Shown: positions 43,979 through 53,029 of the stretch, piece after piece
How positions within the stretch are numbered: the first letter of the stretch is position 1
How the letters are laid out: the number at the start of each line of letters is the position of its first letter
Origin: Streptomyces sp. NBS 14/10
GTDB lineage: Bacteria > Actinomycetota > Actinomycetes > Streptomycetales > Streptomycetaceae
Assembly (NCBI RefSeq): GCF_002224125.1
Contig: NZ_NCSM01000002.1
Coordinates: forward strand, 153,654 to 217,653
Direction of reading: 5' to 3'
Length of the DNA stretch: 64,000 bases
Translations under genes and position numbers: made by a program
Notes under the pieces: generated by a model
Databases searched by the model: none
The model's input: only the letters and a program-made list of their open reading frames with translations
What the model was told of the DNA's origin: nothing

Positions 43979-45580
43979 ATGAGAGAAATACGAACCGAGT
44001 TCCTCGTCGTCGGCGGCGGACTCGGCGGCGTGGCCGCAGCGCTCACCGCCGCCCGGCTCGGCCGGACGGTGGTGCTCACCGAGGCCACCGACTGGCTCGG
44101 CGGACAGCTCACCGCACAGGCCGTGCCGCCCGACGAACATCCCTGGATCGAGGGCCCGGCCGCACCGCCCGGCTACGCCGAACTTCGCCGTCGGGTACGC
44201 GACTACTATCGCCGGAACTACCCCCTCAGACCGGACGCCGCGCAGGACCCGCTCCTCGACCCGGGGCGCGGCATCGTGAGCCGGATGTGCCACGAACCGC
44301 GGGTGGCCGTGGCCGTCATCGAGGAGATGCTCGCCCCGTGGCGGTCCTCCGGCGCGATAACCGTCCTCACCGGGTACGAGCCCGTCGCCGCACACACCGA
44401 CGGCGACCGCGTCGAGGCGGTCACGCTGACCGACCGGCACGACGGACACCAGATCACCGTCCACGCCTCCTACGTCGCCGATGCCACCGAACTCGGCGAC
44501 CTGCTGGAACTGGCCGGCGTGGAGCATGTCTTCGGCGCGGAGGGCCGCGACGAGACCGGGGAGCCGCACGCGCCCGACACCGCCGACCCCCTCGACCAGC
44601 AGGCCGTCTCCTGGTGCTTCGCCCTGGAGCACCGGCCCGGCGAGGACCATGTGATCGACCGGCCCGCCTCCTACGACCACTGGCGCACCACCGTCGCCCC
44701 GTTCTGGCCCGGCCCGCAACTCTCCTTCACCGACGTCGTCCCGATCACCCTCCAGCAGCGCACCTGGGCGCTGATGGGAGGCGGCCGGGAGGCCGGCGAG
44801 CACTTCGCCCTGTGGCACTTCCGCCGCATCCTGGCCCGCGAGCAGATGGCCGCCGACGCCTTCGCCTCCGACCTCACCGTCGTCAACTGGCCCCAGATCG
44901 ACTACTGGGAGGCGCCGTTACTGGGCGTCGACGCCGAGCAGCGGCAGGCGGCGCTCGCGGCCGGCCGCGACCTGTCGCTGTCCTTCCTGCACTGGTTGCA
45001 GACCGAGGCTCCTCGCCCCGACGGCGGCACCGGCTGGCCGGGTCTGCGCCTGCGGCCCGACGTCACCGGCACCCCCGACGGCCTGGCCAAGACGCCGTAC
45101 ATCCGCGAATCCCGGCGTATCCGGGCCGAGTTCACCGTCCTCGAACAGCACGTGGGCGTCGAGGCCCGTCCGCCGGGCTCCGGAGGCGAGGTGTTCCACG
45201 ACAGCGTGGGCCTCGGCAGCTACCGCATCGACCTGCATCCCAGCACCGCGGGCCGCACCTATATCGACATCGAGTCCTACCCCTTCCAGATCCCCCTGGG
45301 CGCCCTGATCCCCGTACGCGTCGACAATCTCCTGCCGGCCAACAAGAACATCGGCACCACGCACATCACCAACGGCTGCTACCGGCTGCACCCCGTGGAG
45401 TGGGCCATCGGCGAGGCCGTGGGGGCCCTCGCCGGATTCTGCCTCGACCGGGCCCTGCCGCCCCGAAAGGTCCGCTCGGACCAGGCCCAGCTCGCGGATT
45501 ACCAGCACCTGCTCGGCCAGACGCTCGGGATTCAACTGGCCTGGCCGGAGGAGATCCGCAGCCGAGCGCACCACTACTGA
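43979..45580 (+). CDS. FAD-dependent oxidoreductase
   Basis: A 533-residue protein with an N-terminal dinucleotide-binding motif [21 protein letters not shown] and a second-strand acid ([10 protein letters not shown]), followed by [21 protein letters not shown]. The pattern belongs to the FAD_oxidored class seen in carbohydrate gene clusters; members are thought to oxidise or dehydrate sugars or related compounds, but few are characterised. ATG 43979 has AGAAGGAG upstream. It follows LacI by 213 bp, same direction, and precedes the GH3 gene. Codon 314 (44918-44920) is TTA, which is rare in Streptomyces and suggests bldA-linked translation. Substrate unknown. Confidence 0.85.
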   Translation: MREIRTEFLVVGGGLGGVAAALTAARLGRTVVLTEATDWLGGQLTAQAVPPDEHPWIEGPAAPPGYAELRRRVRDYYRRNYPLRPDAAQDPLLDPGRGIVSRMCHEPRVAVAVIEEMLAPWRSSGAITVLTGYEPVAAHTDGDRVEAVTLTDRHDGHQITVHASYVADATELGDLLELAGVEHVFGAEGRDETGEPHAPDTADPLDQQAVSWCFALEHRPGEDHVIDRPASYDHWRTTVAPFWPGPQLSFTDVVPITLQQRTWALMGGGREAGEHFALWHFRRILAREQMAADAFASDLTVVNWPQIDYWEAPLLGVDAEQRQAALAAGRDLSLSFLHWLQTEAPRPDGGTGWPGLRLRPDVTGTPDGLAKTPYIRESRRIRAEFTVLEQHVGVEARPPGSGGEVFHDSVGLGSYRIDLHPSTAGRTYIDIESYPFQIPLGALIPVRVDNLLPANKNIGTTHITNGCYRLHPVEWAIGEAVGALAGFCLDRALPPRKVRSDQAQLADYQHLLGQTLGIQLAWPEEIRSRAHHY

Positions 45581-45610
45581 GGATCAGTCGCGTACTGAGG
45601 ATCAGTCGCG
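45575..45610. repeat. 18-bp tandem duplication at the end of the FAD oxidoreductase gene
   Basis: Two exact units of TACTGAGGATCAGTCGCG lie head to tail at 45575-45592 and 45593-45610. The first contains the TGA stop of the oxidoreductase gene. Each unit contains the small dyad ACTGA-TCAGT. Confidence 0.9.
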
Positions 45611-45721
45611 CACGCCACGAGCCGTGGTTCCGACGGCACCTTCGTCTCCCGCGCCCTCGGTCCCTGACAGCCGGGGGCGCGGGCTCGATTCACCTCGATT
45701 CACACCTGAGAGGAATCCGCC

Positions 45722-47896
45722 ATGAGCGGCCATGACCACGAGTCCCGTATCGAGGAACTCCTGGGCCAGATGACCGTCGACGAGAAGCTGGGCCAGCTGC
45801 AGCAGCTGGCCTGGGAGTGGGAAACCGGTCCGGGCGGCGCCGACACGGAGGGGGCCGAGGCCGCCGCGCGCAAGGGTCTGCTCGGCTCGGTGCTCAACGT
45901 CGTCGGTGCCGAGGCGAGCAATGCTCTCCAGCGCATCGCCGTGGAGGAGTCCCGCCTGGGCATTCCGCTGGTCTTCGGACTGGATGTGATCCACGGCTAC
46001 CACACCACGTTCCCGATCCCGCTCGCCCAGGCCGCCGCCTTCGACCCGGCGGTGACGGAGAAGGACGCCGAGGTCTCCGCGCGCGAGGCCCGCTCCAACG
46101 GCACCCACTGGACGTTCTCCCCGATGATGGACGTCACCCGGGAGCCGCGCTGGGGCCGGATCGCGGAGAGTATCGGCGAGGATCCGTATCTGACCGCCGG
46201 CTATGCGGCGGCCAAGGTGCGCGGCTACCAGGGCGCCGACCTGAGCGCACCGGACCGGATCGCCGCCTGCGCCAAGCACTTCGTGGCCTACGGTGGCGCG
46301 GAGGGCGGCCGCGACTACAACACCGTCGACGTGTCCGAGCAGCGGCTGCGCAACCTCTACCTGCCGCCGTTCCGGGCCGCCGTCGACGCCGGCGCCGCCA
46401 CGGTCATGGCGGCCTTCAACACCATCAGCGGCATCCCGGCCCACGCCAACCCGCACACCCTGACCGACATCCTCAAGGAGGCGTGGGGCTTCGACGGCGT
46501 CGTGGTCAGCGACTGGACGGGTGTCCAGGAGCTCATCGCGCACGGCAACGCGGCGAACGAGGCCGAGGCGGCACGGCGGTCCCTGACCGCCGGAGTGGAC
46601 ATGGAGATGGTCTCCACCACCTTCGTCGACCACGGCCGGGACCTGCTCGCCTCCGGGGCGCTGAGCCAGAAGCGGCTGGATGACGCCGTGGCCCGGGTGC
46701 TGCGCCTGAAACTGCGACTGGGCCTGTTCGAGAACCCGTACGTCGAGGAGTCCGCGGCGCTGACGGCGCCGACCCCCGAGGCGCGGGCCGCGGCGCGCGA
46801 GGTCGCCGGGCGCTGCATGGTGCTGCTGAAGAACGACAACCATGTCCTGCCCCTCGACGCGCCGGCCCTGCGCTCGCTCGCGGTCGTCGGTCCCTTCGCC
46901 GACTCCGGTGACCTGCTGGGCACCTGGACGCTGCCCGGCGCGCCCGCGGCGGTGCCGGTCCTTGCCGGCCTGCGCGCGGCACTGCCGGACACCGACATCC
47001 GCCACGCCGCCGGGGTGTCCCCGGACGGGATCGAAACCGGCAACGGCATTCCGGAGGCCGTGGCGGCTGCCGAGGCCGCCGACGCCGTCGTGCTCGTGGT
47101 GGGCGAACCGCCCGCGATCAGCGGAGAGGCGGCCGTACGCAGCGAACTCGGCCTGCCCGGCGCCCAGGAGCAGCTGATCGGCGCGGTCGCGGCGGCAGAC
47201 AAGCCCTGCGTCGTGGTGCTCGTCGGCGGGCGCCCGCTCACCATCGGCGGCTGGGCGGACAAGGTGTCGGCGATCGTGATGGCCTGGCACCCGGGCATCG
47301 AGGCGGGCCCAGCCGTCGCGGACGTCCTGACCGGAGCCGTGGTCCCGGGCGGCAAGCTGCCCGTGACCTTCCCGCGCGCGGTCGGCCAGCTCCCCCTCTA
47401 CTACAACCACGAGCGGACCGGCCGTCCCTATGACCCGGCCGCGCCCGACGTGAAGTACGTCTCGAAGTACCTCGACCTCGCCGACGGCCCGGAGTTCGCG
47501 TTCGGCCACGGCCTGAGCTACACCACCTTCTCGCAGGGCGATCCGGTGCTGAGCCATGAGCGGATCGGGGCGGAGGAGCTGCGGGCGGGCGCGACGGTGG
47601 AGGTGGCCGTCGTGGTCCGCAACAGTGGCGACCGCGAGGGCGACGAGGTGGTCCAGCTCTACGTCCAGGACCCCGCCGCGAGCATCGCCCAGCCGGTCCG
47701 CCGACTGCGTGGCTTCCGCAGGATCCAGCTGGCGGCGGGGGAGGAGCGGGAGGTCCGCTTCACTCTGGGCGCGGATGACGTCGGCTTCTGGACCAACGAC
47801 CCGGCCGGAGTCTTCACGGTGGAGCCGGGCGAGATCCACATCCACACGGGCAACAGCTCACAGACCCGCGCCCGGCGCACCCTCCTGATCACCTGA
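45722..47896 (+). CDS. Family 3 beta-glucosidase
   Basis: A 724-residue GH3 enzyme without a signal peptide. The N-terminal barrel shows KLGQLQQLAWEW, GLDVIHGYHTTFPIPLAQ, AKHFVAYGGAEGGRDYNTVD and the nucleophile aspartate in GVVVSDWTG (near residue 262). The second domain has AREVAGRCMVLLKNDNHVLPL, and an FN3-like domain ends the protein. It is full length for BglX-like enzymes and releases terminal beta-glucose or xylose from oligosaccharides. ATG 45722 has GAGAGGAA upstream. It closes the rightward run and, unlike the GH3 gene at 29815, is intact. Confidence 0.93.
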   Translation: MSGHDHESRIEELLGQMTVDEKLGQLQQLAWEWETGPGGADTEGAEAAARKGLLGSVLNVVGAEASNALQRIAVEESRLGIPLVFGLDVIHGYHTTFPIPLAQAAAFDPAVTEKDAEVSAREARSNGTHWTFSPMMDVTREPRWGRIAESIGEDPYLTAGYAAAKVRGYQGADLSAPDRIAACAKHFVAYGGAEGGRDYNTVDVSEQRLRNLYLPPFRAAVDAGAATVMAAFNTISGIPAHANPHTLTDILKEAWGFDGVVVSDWTGVQELIAHGNAANEAEAARRSLTAGVDMEMVSTTFVDHGRDLLASGALSQKRLDDAVARVLRLKLRLGLFENPYVEESAALTAPTPEARAAAREVAGRCMVLLKNDNHVLPLDAPALRSLAVVGPFADSGDLLGTWTLPGAPAAVPVLAGLRAALPDTDIRHAAGVSPDGIETGNGIPEAVAAAEAADAVVLVVGEPPAISGEAAVRSELGLPGAQEQLIGAVAAADKPCVVVLVGGRPLTIGGWADKVSAIVMAWHPGIEAGPAVADVLTGAVVPGGKLPVTFPRAVGQLPLYYNHERTGRPYDPAAPDVKYVSKYLDLADGPEFAFGHGLSYTTFSQGDPVLSHERIGAEELRAGATVEVAVVVRNSGDREGDEVVQLYVQDPAASIAQPVRRLRGFRRIQLAAGEEREVRFTLGADDVGFWTNDPAGVFTVEPGEIHIHTGNSSQTRARRTLLIT

Positions 47897-48066
47897 CCAC
47901 CGGCGGGGCGGGCTGTGGTCCGGCCGAAGGGAGTGATGCAGGGAGTCGGTACATCGCGTCTGACGCCACGTCGGCTGTGCCGTACGTGGTGCGTCGGACA
48001 TGCCTCATCCACGAGTCGTCATCTGCGTGTCCGTGCGTCGTCACGGTCACTCGGTGGGGAGTAAGC

Positions 48067-49770
48067 ATGAGAGCAAGAATGTGTGCGGCAGTGGTGGCCC
48101 AGGGAATGCTGGGCCTGCTGCTGGCGGGCGCCGCGACCGGGACCGCGCACGCCGCCACCACCACCTACTATGTGTCGACGTTCGGCAACGACAGCAACAG
48201 CGGAACGTCGCCGGACCAGGCATGGAAGTCGGTCGGCAAGGTCAACGGATTCGCCTTCCCGCAGGGCAGTACCGTCGCGTTCCAGGGCCAGGAGTGGTTC
48301 TCCGGCTGCCTGGTCTTCAACTCGACGAACGTGCCGGTGTCGTCGGCGGCCACGCCGTTCAAGGTGACGTCGTACGGCACCGGAAAGGCCACGCTGAAGT
48401 CCACCTGCACGGGGGAGTACTCGGCGGCGGTCACCGCGGATGCCGTGAGCGGCTTCGAGCTGAACAATCTGACGCTGGTCAACGGCACCACGACCGCGGC
48501 CGGTGTGCTGCTGCAGAACCAGAAGTCGACGACGGCGGCCAAGGGCCTGAAGGTCACGGCTTCGGACATCTCCGGGTTCGCCCAGCCCAGTGGCAGCAGC
48601 AGTACCTTCGGCGGACAGATCATGGTCCTGGGCTACGCGGTCAACGGCAACAGCGGGCCGCTGGACGATGTGCAGATCCTCGACAACAAGCTGCACGGTT
48701 CCAGCGTGACCTCGACCGCCGGCCCCGGCATCTACGGCTGGGGCTCGGGGGTGAACATCACCAATGTCCGGGTCGCCGGCAACTCCGTCTACAACCTGGG
48801 TATGTCCCCCCAGAGCGTCGGGGCCGGGCTGACCGGGAACGGCTGGAACGGCGCGGTCATCGAGCGCAACGTGGTCCATGACATCGGGGCGAACGTCACC
48901 TCGTGCGGCGGCGCCAGCGGCATCATGACGTACACCTCGAATGCTGTGACGATCCGCCACAACGAGGTGTACAACGTGCAGCCGTCGCCGGCGTACACGG
49001 CCGGCTGCGACTGGGACGGCATCGACCTCGACGGCGGCACCACCAACTCGGTGGTGGAGTACAACTACACCCACAACAACGCGGGCAGCGGCTACCTGGC
49101 CTACACCTCGACCGCCAGTTCGAGGGTGTGGGGGCCGAACACCTACCGCTACAACATCTCCGAGAACGACGACTGGGCGAACGCCCAGGGCGGCCTGTTC
49201 GACGTGGTGCCCAGCGCGCCGAAGAACGCTCTGTCGATCTACGGCAACACCTTCTTCACCAACAAGGACCAAAGTGCCAACAAGAAGACCGGCGCGAGCG
49301 CGTGCTTCCTGTTTGGCTATGCCTCGGGCACATGGGCCAGTGGTTCGCAGATCAAGGACAACATCTGCCACATGGCCAACAAGGGCACGTACGGCAAGAC
49401 CGGTCAGATGTACTACAACCCGTACGGGCAGACCGGCATGACGCTGTCGAACAACCTGTACTACGGGACGAGCACCGGCGGGTGGCGCTGGAACGGCACG
49501 ACCTACGCCGACTTCGCCGCGTGGAAGGCGGCGGGTCTTGAGTCGGGCGCGGTGTGGGGTGACCCGCTGTTCACCGCGCCCGGCGGGGGCGGCACGTGCT
49601 CATGGTCTCCGACCTCGGGCACGGGGCCGCAGCCGTGTCCGCAGGCCTACACGCTCAAGTCGGGTTCTCCGGCGCTCGGAGCGGGAACGGCCGTGTCCGG
49701 CAACGGCGGTGTGGACTACTACGGGGCCACCATCCCCAGCCCGCCGAACATCGGGGCCGACGCCGCGTAG
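48067..49770 (+). CDS. Secreted right-handed parallel beta-helix protein
   Basis: A 567-residue exported protein. The signal peptide ends around AGAATGTAHA. The mature part begins TTTYYVSTFGNDSNSGTSPD, the usual opening of beta-helix proteins of the polysaccharide-lyase type, and contains repeating strands rich in N, G and V such as EYNYTHNNAGSGYLAYTST. Such folds occur in pectate lyases, alginate lyases, epimerases and glycosidases; I could not place the catalytic residues. ATG 48067 has GGGGAG upstream. A 13-bp stem follows the stop. It is flanked by carbohydrate genes, so a plant cell-wall polysaccharide is a likely target. Confidence 0.85.
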   Translation: MRARMCAAVVAQGMLGLLLAGAATGTAHAATTTYYVSTFGNDSNSGTSPDQAWKSVGKVNGFAFPQGSTVAFQGQEWFSGCLVFNSTNVPVSSAATPFKVTSYGTGKATLKSTCTGEYSAAVTADAVSGFELNNLTLVNGTTTAAGVLLQNQKSTTAAKGLKVTASDISGFAQPSGSSSTFGGQIMVLGYAVNGNSGPLDDVQILDNKLHGSSVTSTAGPGIYGWGSGVNITNVRVAGNSVYNLGMSPQSVGAGLTGNGWNGAVIERNVVHDIGANVTSCGGASGIMTYTSNAVTIRHNEVYNVQPSPAYTAGCDWDGIDLDGGTTNSVVEYNYTHNNAGSGYLAYTSTASSRVWGPNTYRYNISENDDWANAQGGLFDVVPSAPKNALSIYGNTFFTNKDQSANKKTGASACFLFGYASGTWASGSQIKDNICHMANKGTYGKTGQMYYNPYGQTGMTLSNNLYYGTSTGGWRWNGTTYADFAAWKAAGLESGAVWGDPLFTAPGGGGTCSWSPTSGTGPQPCPQAYTLKSGSPALGAGTAVSGNGGVDYYGATIPSPPNIGADAA

Positions 49771-49792
49771 GCCCTGACTGACCCCCCTTGGC

Positions 49793-49845
49793 CATCGGCA
49801 CCGGTCTCCTACGCCACGCCACGGCGACGGAAACCGGTGCCGATG
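49793..49845. terminator. Long hairpin between convergent genes
   Basis: A perfect 13-bp stem (CATCGGCACCGGT at 49793-49805 with ACCGGTGCCGATG at 49833-49845) and a 27-nt loop lie between the beta-helix gene and the convergent esterase gene. It likely ends transcription from both sides. Confidence 0.7.
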
Positions 49846-50820
49846 TCATACCAGGTGCTTGGTGAAGAACTCCGTCGTGGCCGCACGCAGCGCCTGTGCC
49901 TGGACGTCTTCCCCGTCATAGGGGAAGTGGCCGGCTTGCAGGACGTGCAGTTCGCGCGGCCCCGCGAGCGCGTTGTACACCGCGAACTGGCCCGGCGGCG
50001 GCACGACCGGATCGAAGAGTGCGGGGGCGACAAGCACCGGGATGTCCATCCGTGTCGCCGCGGTGGCCGCGTCGTAGTAGGCGAGGACATCGACGATGCC
50101 GGGGTGTCCTCGGTGGTGGCGGCGCACGGCCTCGCCGCTGCCGACGCAGGGAAGCGTCAGGCGCAGTGGGTGGTTGCCGAAGGTGGGGACCCGTAGCTGT
50201 GCCGCCGCGAAGCGCTCGTCCCACGGCAGCCCGAGGGCGCCAAGACCGCCGCCGAAGCTCTCCCCGAGGTACCCGAGCCTGCGGCCGGCGAGCGCCGGGA
50301 CCAGCTCGGTGAGCGCCGAGGCCGCACACCACAGGTCCGCGACACAGTCGCCGATGACATAGCCGTCACGCGAGTCGATGTCGTGCAGCACATGGTCGTC
50401 GGCGACGCTCGGCACGCCCGGAAGCAGTCCCTTGCTCGGCATGCCGGTCACGCACGGCAGGATCGCCGCCGAGGCGGGCAGGGGAAGCGGGATGTCCTGG
50501 CCGGCCTGGGCCCGGCCGCCGTAGCCATGGCCGATGACGAAACCGTGGCGCACCGCTGCCACGTCGGCAGGCAGGACCAGCCAGCCGCCACGCCGGCCGT
50601 GTGTCGAGGCGTAGGACACGTCGAAGATCCGCACACCATCGCGCTCTTCCACGAGTGCACCGATGTGCGACTCCGGCTCGACCCGGCGGGCTGCCTCGTA
50701 TCTGTCGCGCCAGAACCTGTCGAAGTCGGCGGGGGCGGCGGGTGCCGCGATCCGCAGCAGTTCGTCGAGCGCTCGGCCGTAGGACGGGTCGAACGGGAAG
50801 TCGTGTGCGAAGCGCGGCAT
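49846..50820 (-). CDS. Acetylxylan esterase-like alpha/beta hydrolase (AXE1/CE7-like)
   Basis: A 324-residue hydrolase. FDRFWRDRYEAARRVEPE and the following region match the N-terminal part of AXE1-type esterases, the nucleophile elbow is GESFGGG, the acid is in FDPVVPPPGQF and the histidine in QAGHFPYDG. The family removes acetyl groups from xylan oligosaccharides or antibiotics. No signal peptide, so it acts inside the cell. The start could be ATG 50820 or an in-frame GTG at 50838; neither has a well-spaced ribosome site. It meets the beta-helix gene tail to tail. Confidence 0.78.
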   Translation of the reverse strand: MPRFAHDFPFDPSYGRALDELLRIAAPAAPADFDRFWRDRYEAARRVEPESHIGALVEERDGVRIFDVSYASTHGRRGGWLVLPADVAAVRHGFVIGHGYGGRAQAGQDIPLPLPASAAILPCVTGMPSKGLLPGVPSVADDHVLHDIDSRDGYVIGDCVADLWCAASALTELVPALAGRRLGYLGESFGGGLGALGLPWDERFAAAQLRVPTFGNHPLRLTLPCVGSGEAVRRHHRGHPGIVDVLAYYDAATAATRMDIPVLVAPALFDPVVPPPGQFAVYNALAGPRELHVLQAGHFPYDGEDVQAQALRAATTEFFTKHLV

Positions 50821-50910
50821 GCGGTGATCGTAGAACACCCCCGAACGGGGGCGAGTTAGGACCGGAAGGCACCGCGCATCACGCGGTGCCTTCCGATGAG
50901 TCCTGTCGGA

Positions 50911-51552
50911 TCAGGCGTTGAGCAGGAGCCAGCCCCCGAGGCCGCTGCACATGCTCGCGTTGTAGGCATCGGTGCGGAAGCCGGCCGGCACGGGCACGCC
51001 GGGGCAGATGTACTGGCCGGGGCGGGCCAGTTGCTGCAACCACGAGCCGATGTTGCCGCAGCCGGTGTTTATATGGGCGGTGAGCACGTAACCGGAGGGA
51101 ATCGGCGAGCCCGCACAGACCCACTGGCCGTCGCGGGCCAGTTGCATGAACCAGGTGTCGATGTTGCTGCCGCAGCCATTGGCGGTGTGGAGGGTGAGTA
51201 CGTAGCCGGTGGGGATCGGCGAGGTGGCGCAGACCCAGATCCCGTCCTGCACGGGCTGTATGTACCAGGAGCCGGCACCGTTGCACCCGTTCGCGTTGCG
51301 GTAGGTGACCACGTAGTCCGACGGTATGGCGGTGCCGGGGCAGACCCATCCGGGGGACGCCTCAGTGGCGGCGGCGACCGGCGCCGCACTGGCCGCGCCG
51401 GCGGCGGTGCCGGTGAGGGCGGCCACCAGCAGCGCCACCACACCCACCGCAGCGGCGAGCCGACTTCGGACCGTCACCACTAATGAACGACCGAGAAAAT
51501 GGCGACACTTCTTCTTCATTTCACACCGGTCCAATCGATTCGTTCTTGTCAT
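50911..51552 (-). CDS. Secreted protein with four cysteine-containing repeats
   Basis: A 213-residue exported protein. A basic N-terminus and a hydrophobic segment (VGVVALLVAALTGTAAGAASA) form the signal peptide. Four repeats of 35-40 residues follow; each has one cysteine in a W-V-C or Y-I-C start, a P-I-P-S-G-Y-like turn, a second cysteine in a N-G-C-type position and an aromatic WxxQ end. Eight cysteines suggest a disulfide in each repeat. I know no name for the repeat. ATG 51552 has AAGGAA 8 nt upstream and lies 24 bp after the LacI stop, so it shares that transcript. Function unknown; binding to a polysaccharide or cell wall is a guess. Confidence 0.75.
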   Translation of the reverse strand: MTRTNRLDRCEMKKKCRHFLGRSLVVTVRSRLAAAVGVVALLVAALTGTAAGAASAAPVAAATEASPGWVCPGTAIPSDYVVTYRNANGCNGAGSWYIQPVQDGIWVCATSPIPTGYVLTLHTANGCGSNIDTWFMQLARDGQWVCAGSPIPSGYVLTAHINTGCGNIGSWLQQLARPGQYICPGVPVPAGFRTDAYNASMCSGLGGWLLLNA

Positions 51553-51576
51553 GCGACGATTCCTTCGGGGGCGGGC

Positions 51577-52575
51577 TCACCTTCTGACGTTGAGGTCCGG
51601 TTCGAGCAGGATCTGCTGGTGCCGCGCGCCCTCGCGGTCGGTGAGCTGCTGGTGCAGCAGTCGGAAGCAGTGGCTTGCGGCCTCTTCCAGCGGCTGGACC
51701 ACGCTGCTGATGCCCAGCGCCAGAGCGGCGGCGGTGTCGTCGAAGCCGACGAGCGCAAGGCTGCGGCCTGCTTCGAGGTTCCCCCTGGCAGCGCCGACGG
51801 CGATCGAGTCGGACACGCAGACGGCGGCCGTCACATCCGGGTGTTCGTCGGCGAGCTGGTCGGCCATGGCGGCCCCGTTCTCGATGGTGTCCGCCCGGTT
51901 CAGAGAGATGAACTCGGCGGCCGGATCGCTTTCGGCCAGCGCGCGCCGCCATCCCGATTCGCGGTCGTCACCGACTCCGGCCGAGTCGTCCCAGCCGAAG
52001 AACGCGATCTTGCGATGCCCGGCGTCGAGCAGATGGCGCGTGGCGGCGTAGGTGCCGGCCGAGCCGTCGACGTCGACCCAGGAGTGCTCGGGTGCGGGTG
52101 ACCAGGACCGGCCGAAGGCGACGAAGGGGACGCCGTGTTCGGTCAGCCATCCGATGCGCTGGTCGTAGCGGTGCGTGGCGACGACCACCACACCGTCGAG
52201 GTTCAAGGTGGCCAGCAGGTCCTTGTAGGTGGCGATCTCCTCGTCGTCGCTGTCGGCCACGAAGACGATCAGGTGGTAGTTCTCGGTCCGAGCGGCGGCA
52301 CACAGGGCGTGGGTGAACCGCTCCAGGGCGAGGCCGCTGACCCCTTCAGGGGCCGATGCGATCCGGACCGCGATCGCCTGGGACCGGTCCGTGCGCATGC
52401 TCCGTGCCGCGAGGTGGGGCCGGTAATCCAGCGCGGCGATCGCCTCCTCGACGCGCTGCCGGGTCTCCGGCGCCACCATCCCCGGCGTGTGCAGGAAGTT
52501 GGAGACGGTCTGCCGGGAGACGCCGGCGTACTCCGCGACCGACGTGATCGTCGCCCTCCCGGTCTTTCTGGCCAC
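51577..52575 (-). CDS. LacI family transcriptional repressor
   Basis: A 332-residue LacI protein. The helix-turn-helix (about 9-32) contains TITSVAEYAGVSRQTVSNFLH; the sensor domain includes WVDVDGSAGTYAATRHLLDAGH and SLALVGFDDTAAALALGISSV. I chose GTG 52575, 8 nt after AGGGGGG; a longer frame starting at 52638 would begin inside an operator box and is not believed. Three TTGxACGTxCAA boxes directly upstream suggest autoregulation. The cysteine-repeat protein gene follows on the same strand. Inducer not known. Confidence 0.9.
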   Translation of the reverse strand: MARKTGRATITSVAEYAGVSRQTVSNFLHTPGMVAPETRQRVEEAIAALDYRPHLAARSMRTDRSQAIAVRIASAPEGVSGLALERFTHALCAAARTENYHLIVFVADSDDEEIATYKDLLATLNLDGVVVVATHRYDQRIGWLTEHGVPFVAFGRSWSPAPEHSWVDVDGSAGTYAATRHLLDAGHRKIAFFGWDDSAGVGDDRESGWRRALAESDPAAEFISLNRADTIENGAAMADQLADEHPDVTAAVCVSDSIAVGAARGNLEAGRSLALVGFDDTAAALALGISSVVQPLEEAASHCFRLLHQQLTDREGARHQQILLEPDLNVRR

Positions 52576-52605
52576 CGTTACGACCCCCCTCAGCTTCTCT
52601 TCGGT

Positions 52606-52617
52606 TTGAACGTGCAA
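52606..52617. promoter_or_regulatory. Operator-like box 1 of the LacI gene at 51577
   Basis: TTGAACGTGCAA, the inverse orientation of boxes 2 and 3. It lies about 30 bp upstream of the LacI start. Confidence 0.65.
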
Positions 52618-52626
52618 GCAGCGGAC

Positions 52627-52638
52627 TTGCACGTTCAA
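52627..52638. promoter_or_regulatory. Operator-like box 2 of the LacI gene at 51577
   Basis: TTGCACGTTCAA, centred 21 bp from box 1, two helical turns away. Confidence 0.65.
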
Positions 52639-52646
52639 ATCGCTGT

Positions 52647-52658
52647 TTGCACGTTCAA
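52647..52658. promoter_or_regulatory. Operator-like box 3 of the LacI gene at 51577
   Basis: TTGCACGTTCAA, centred 20 bp from box 2 and identical to it. The spacing would put three dimers on one face of the DNA. Confidence 0.65.
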
Positions 52659-52689
52659 GTCGAGGGCATTAGTGTCATGTGACGGATCT

Positions 52690-52985
52690 GAGCATGTCAA
52701 TGCATCGTTCGCACCCAGTCGGTGCTCCCGCGGGTGCCCAGCCCGCACGCCCGGCAACGGGCGTCGGGCGACCTGCAGTGCGTGTATGTCGTTCCGGGCG
52801 AGCGCGACAGCGGCCTGGGCGGCCGGCTCAGCGACGCGGTCCTGGCCAGGGCCCGGGATCTCGGACTCGAACGCGTCACCGTGCACTCAAGCCCTCGTGC
52901 GATCCCGGCATACTCCCGCCACGGTTTTGAGGCTTCGCCACGTCTGCTCCACACCCACGTCGCCCGCACCACCCCCTATCCCTGA
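52690..52985 (+). pseudogene. GNAT acetyltransferase remnant
   Basis: The second half of a GNAT N-acetyltransferase is visible: VYVVPGERDSGLGGRLSDAV is the acetyl-CoA motif A, followed by RVTVHSSPRAIPAYSRHGF near the end. The first half of the domain is missing and the upstream sequence is not coding in this frame. No ribosome site precedes the fragment. Likely a truncated gene. Confidence 0.6.
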
Positions 52986-53029
52986 CAGCCGACGATCATT
53001 GGCGGCGAGATGACGGTCGATCTCGCGGG

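Noticed and set aside
42320..44818. Minus-strand frame of 832 codons spanning LacI and the FAD oxidoreductase
   Set aside because: It crosses two well-supported plus-strand genes and their boundary, which a real gene would not follow.
43612..45735. Plus-strand arginine/proline-rich frame of 707 codons
   Set aside because: Out-of-frame reading of the FAD oxidoreductase gene; extreme arginine content is a shadow sign in this genome.
45602..47845. Minus-strand frame of 747 codons opposite the GH3 gene
   Set aside because: Shadow of a complete GH3 enzyme.
52576..52638. Longer N-terminus for the LacI protein starting at 52638
   Set aside because: The start would lie inside an operator box; GTG 52575 has a good ribosome site and gives the normal LacI length.
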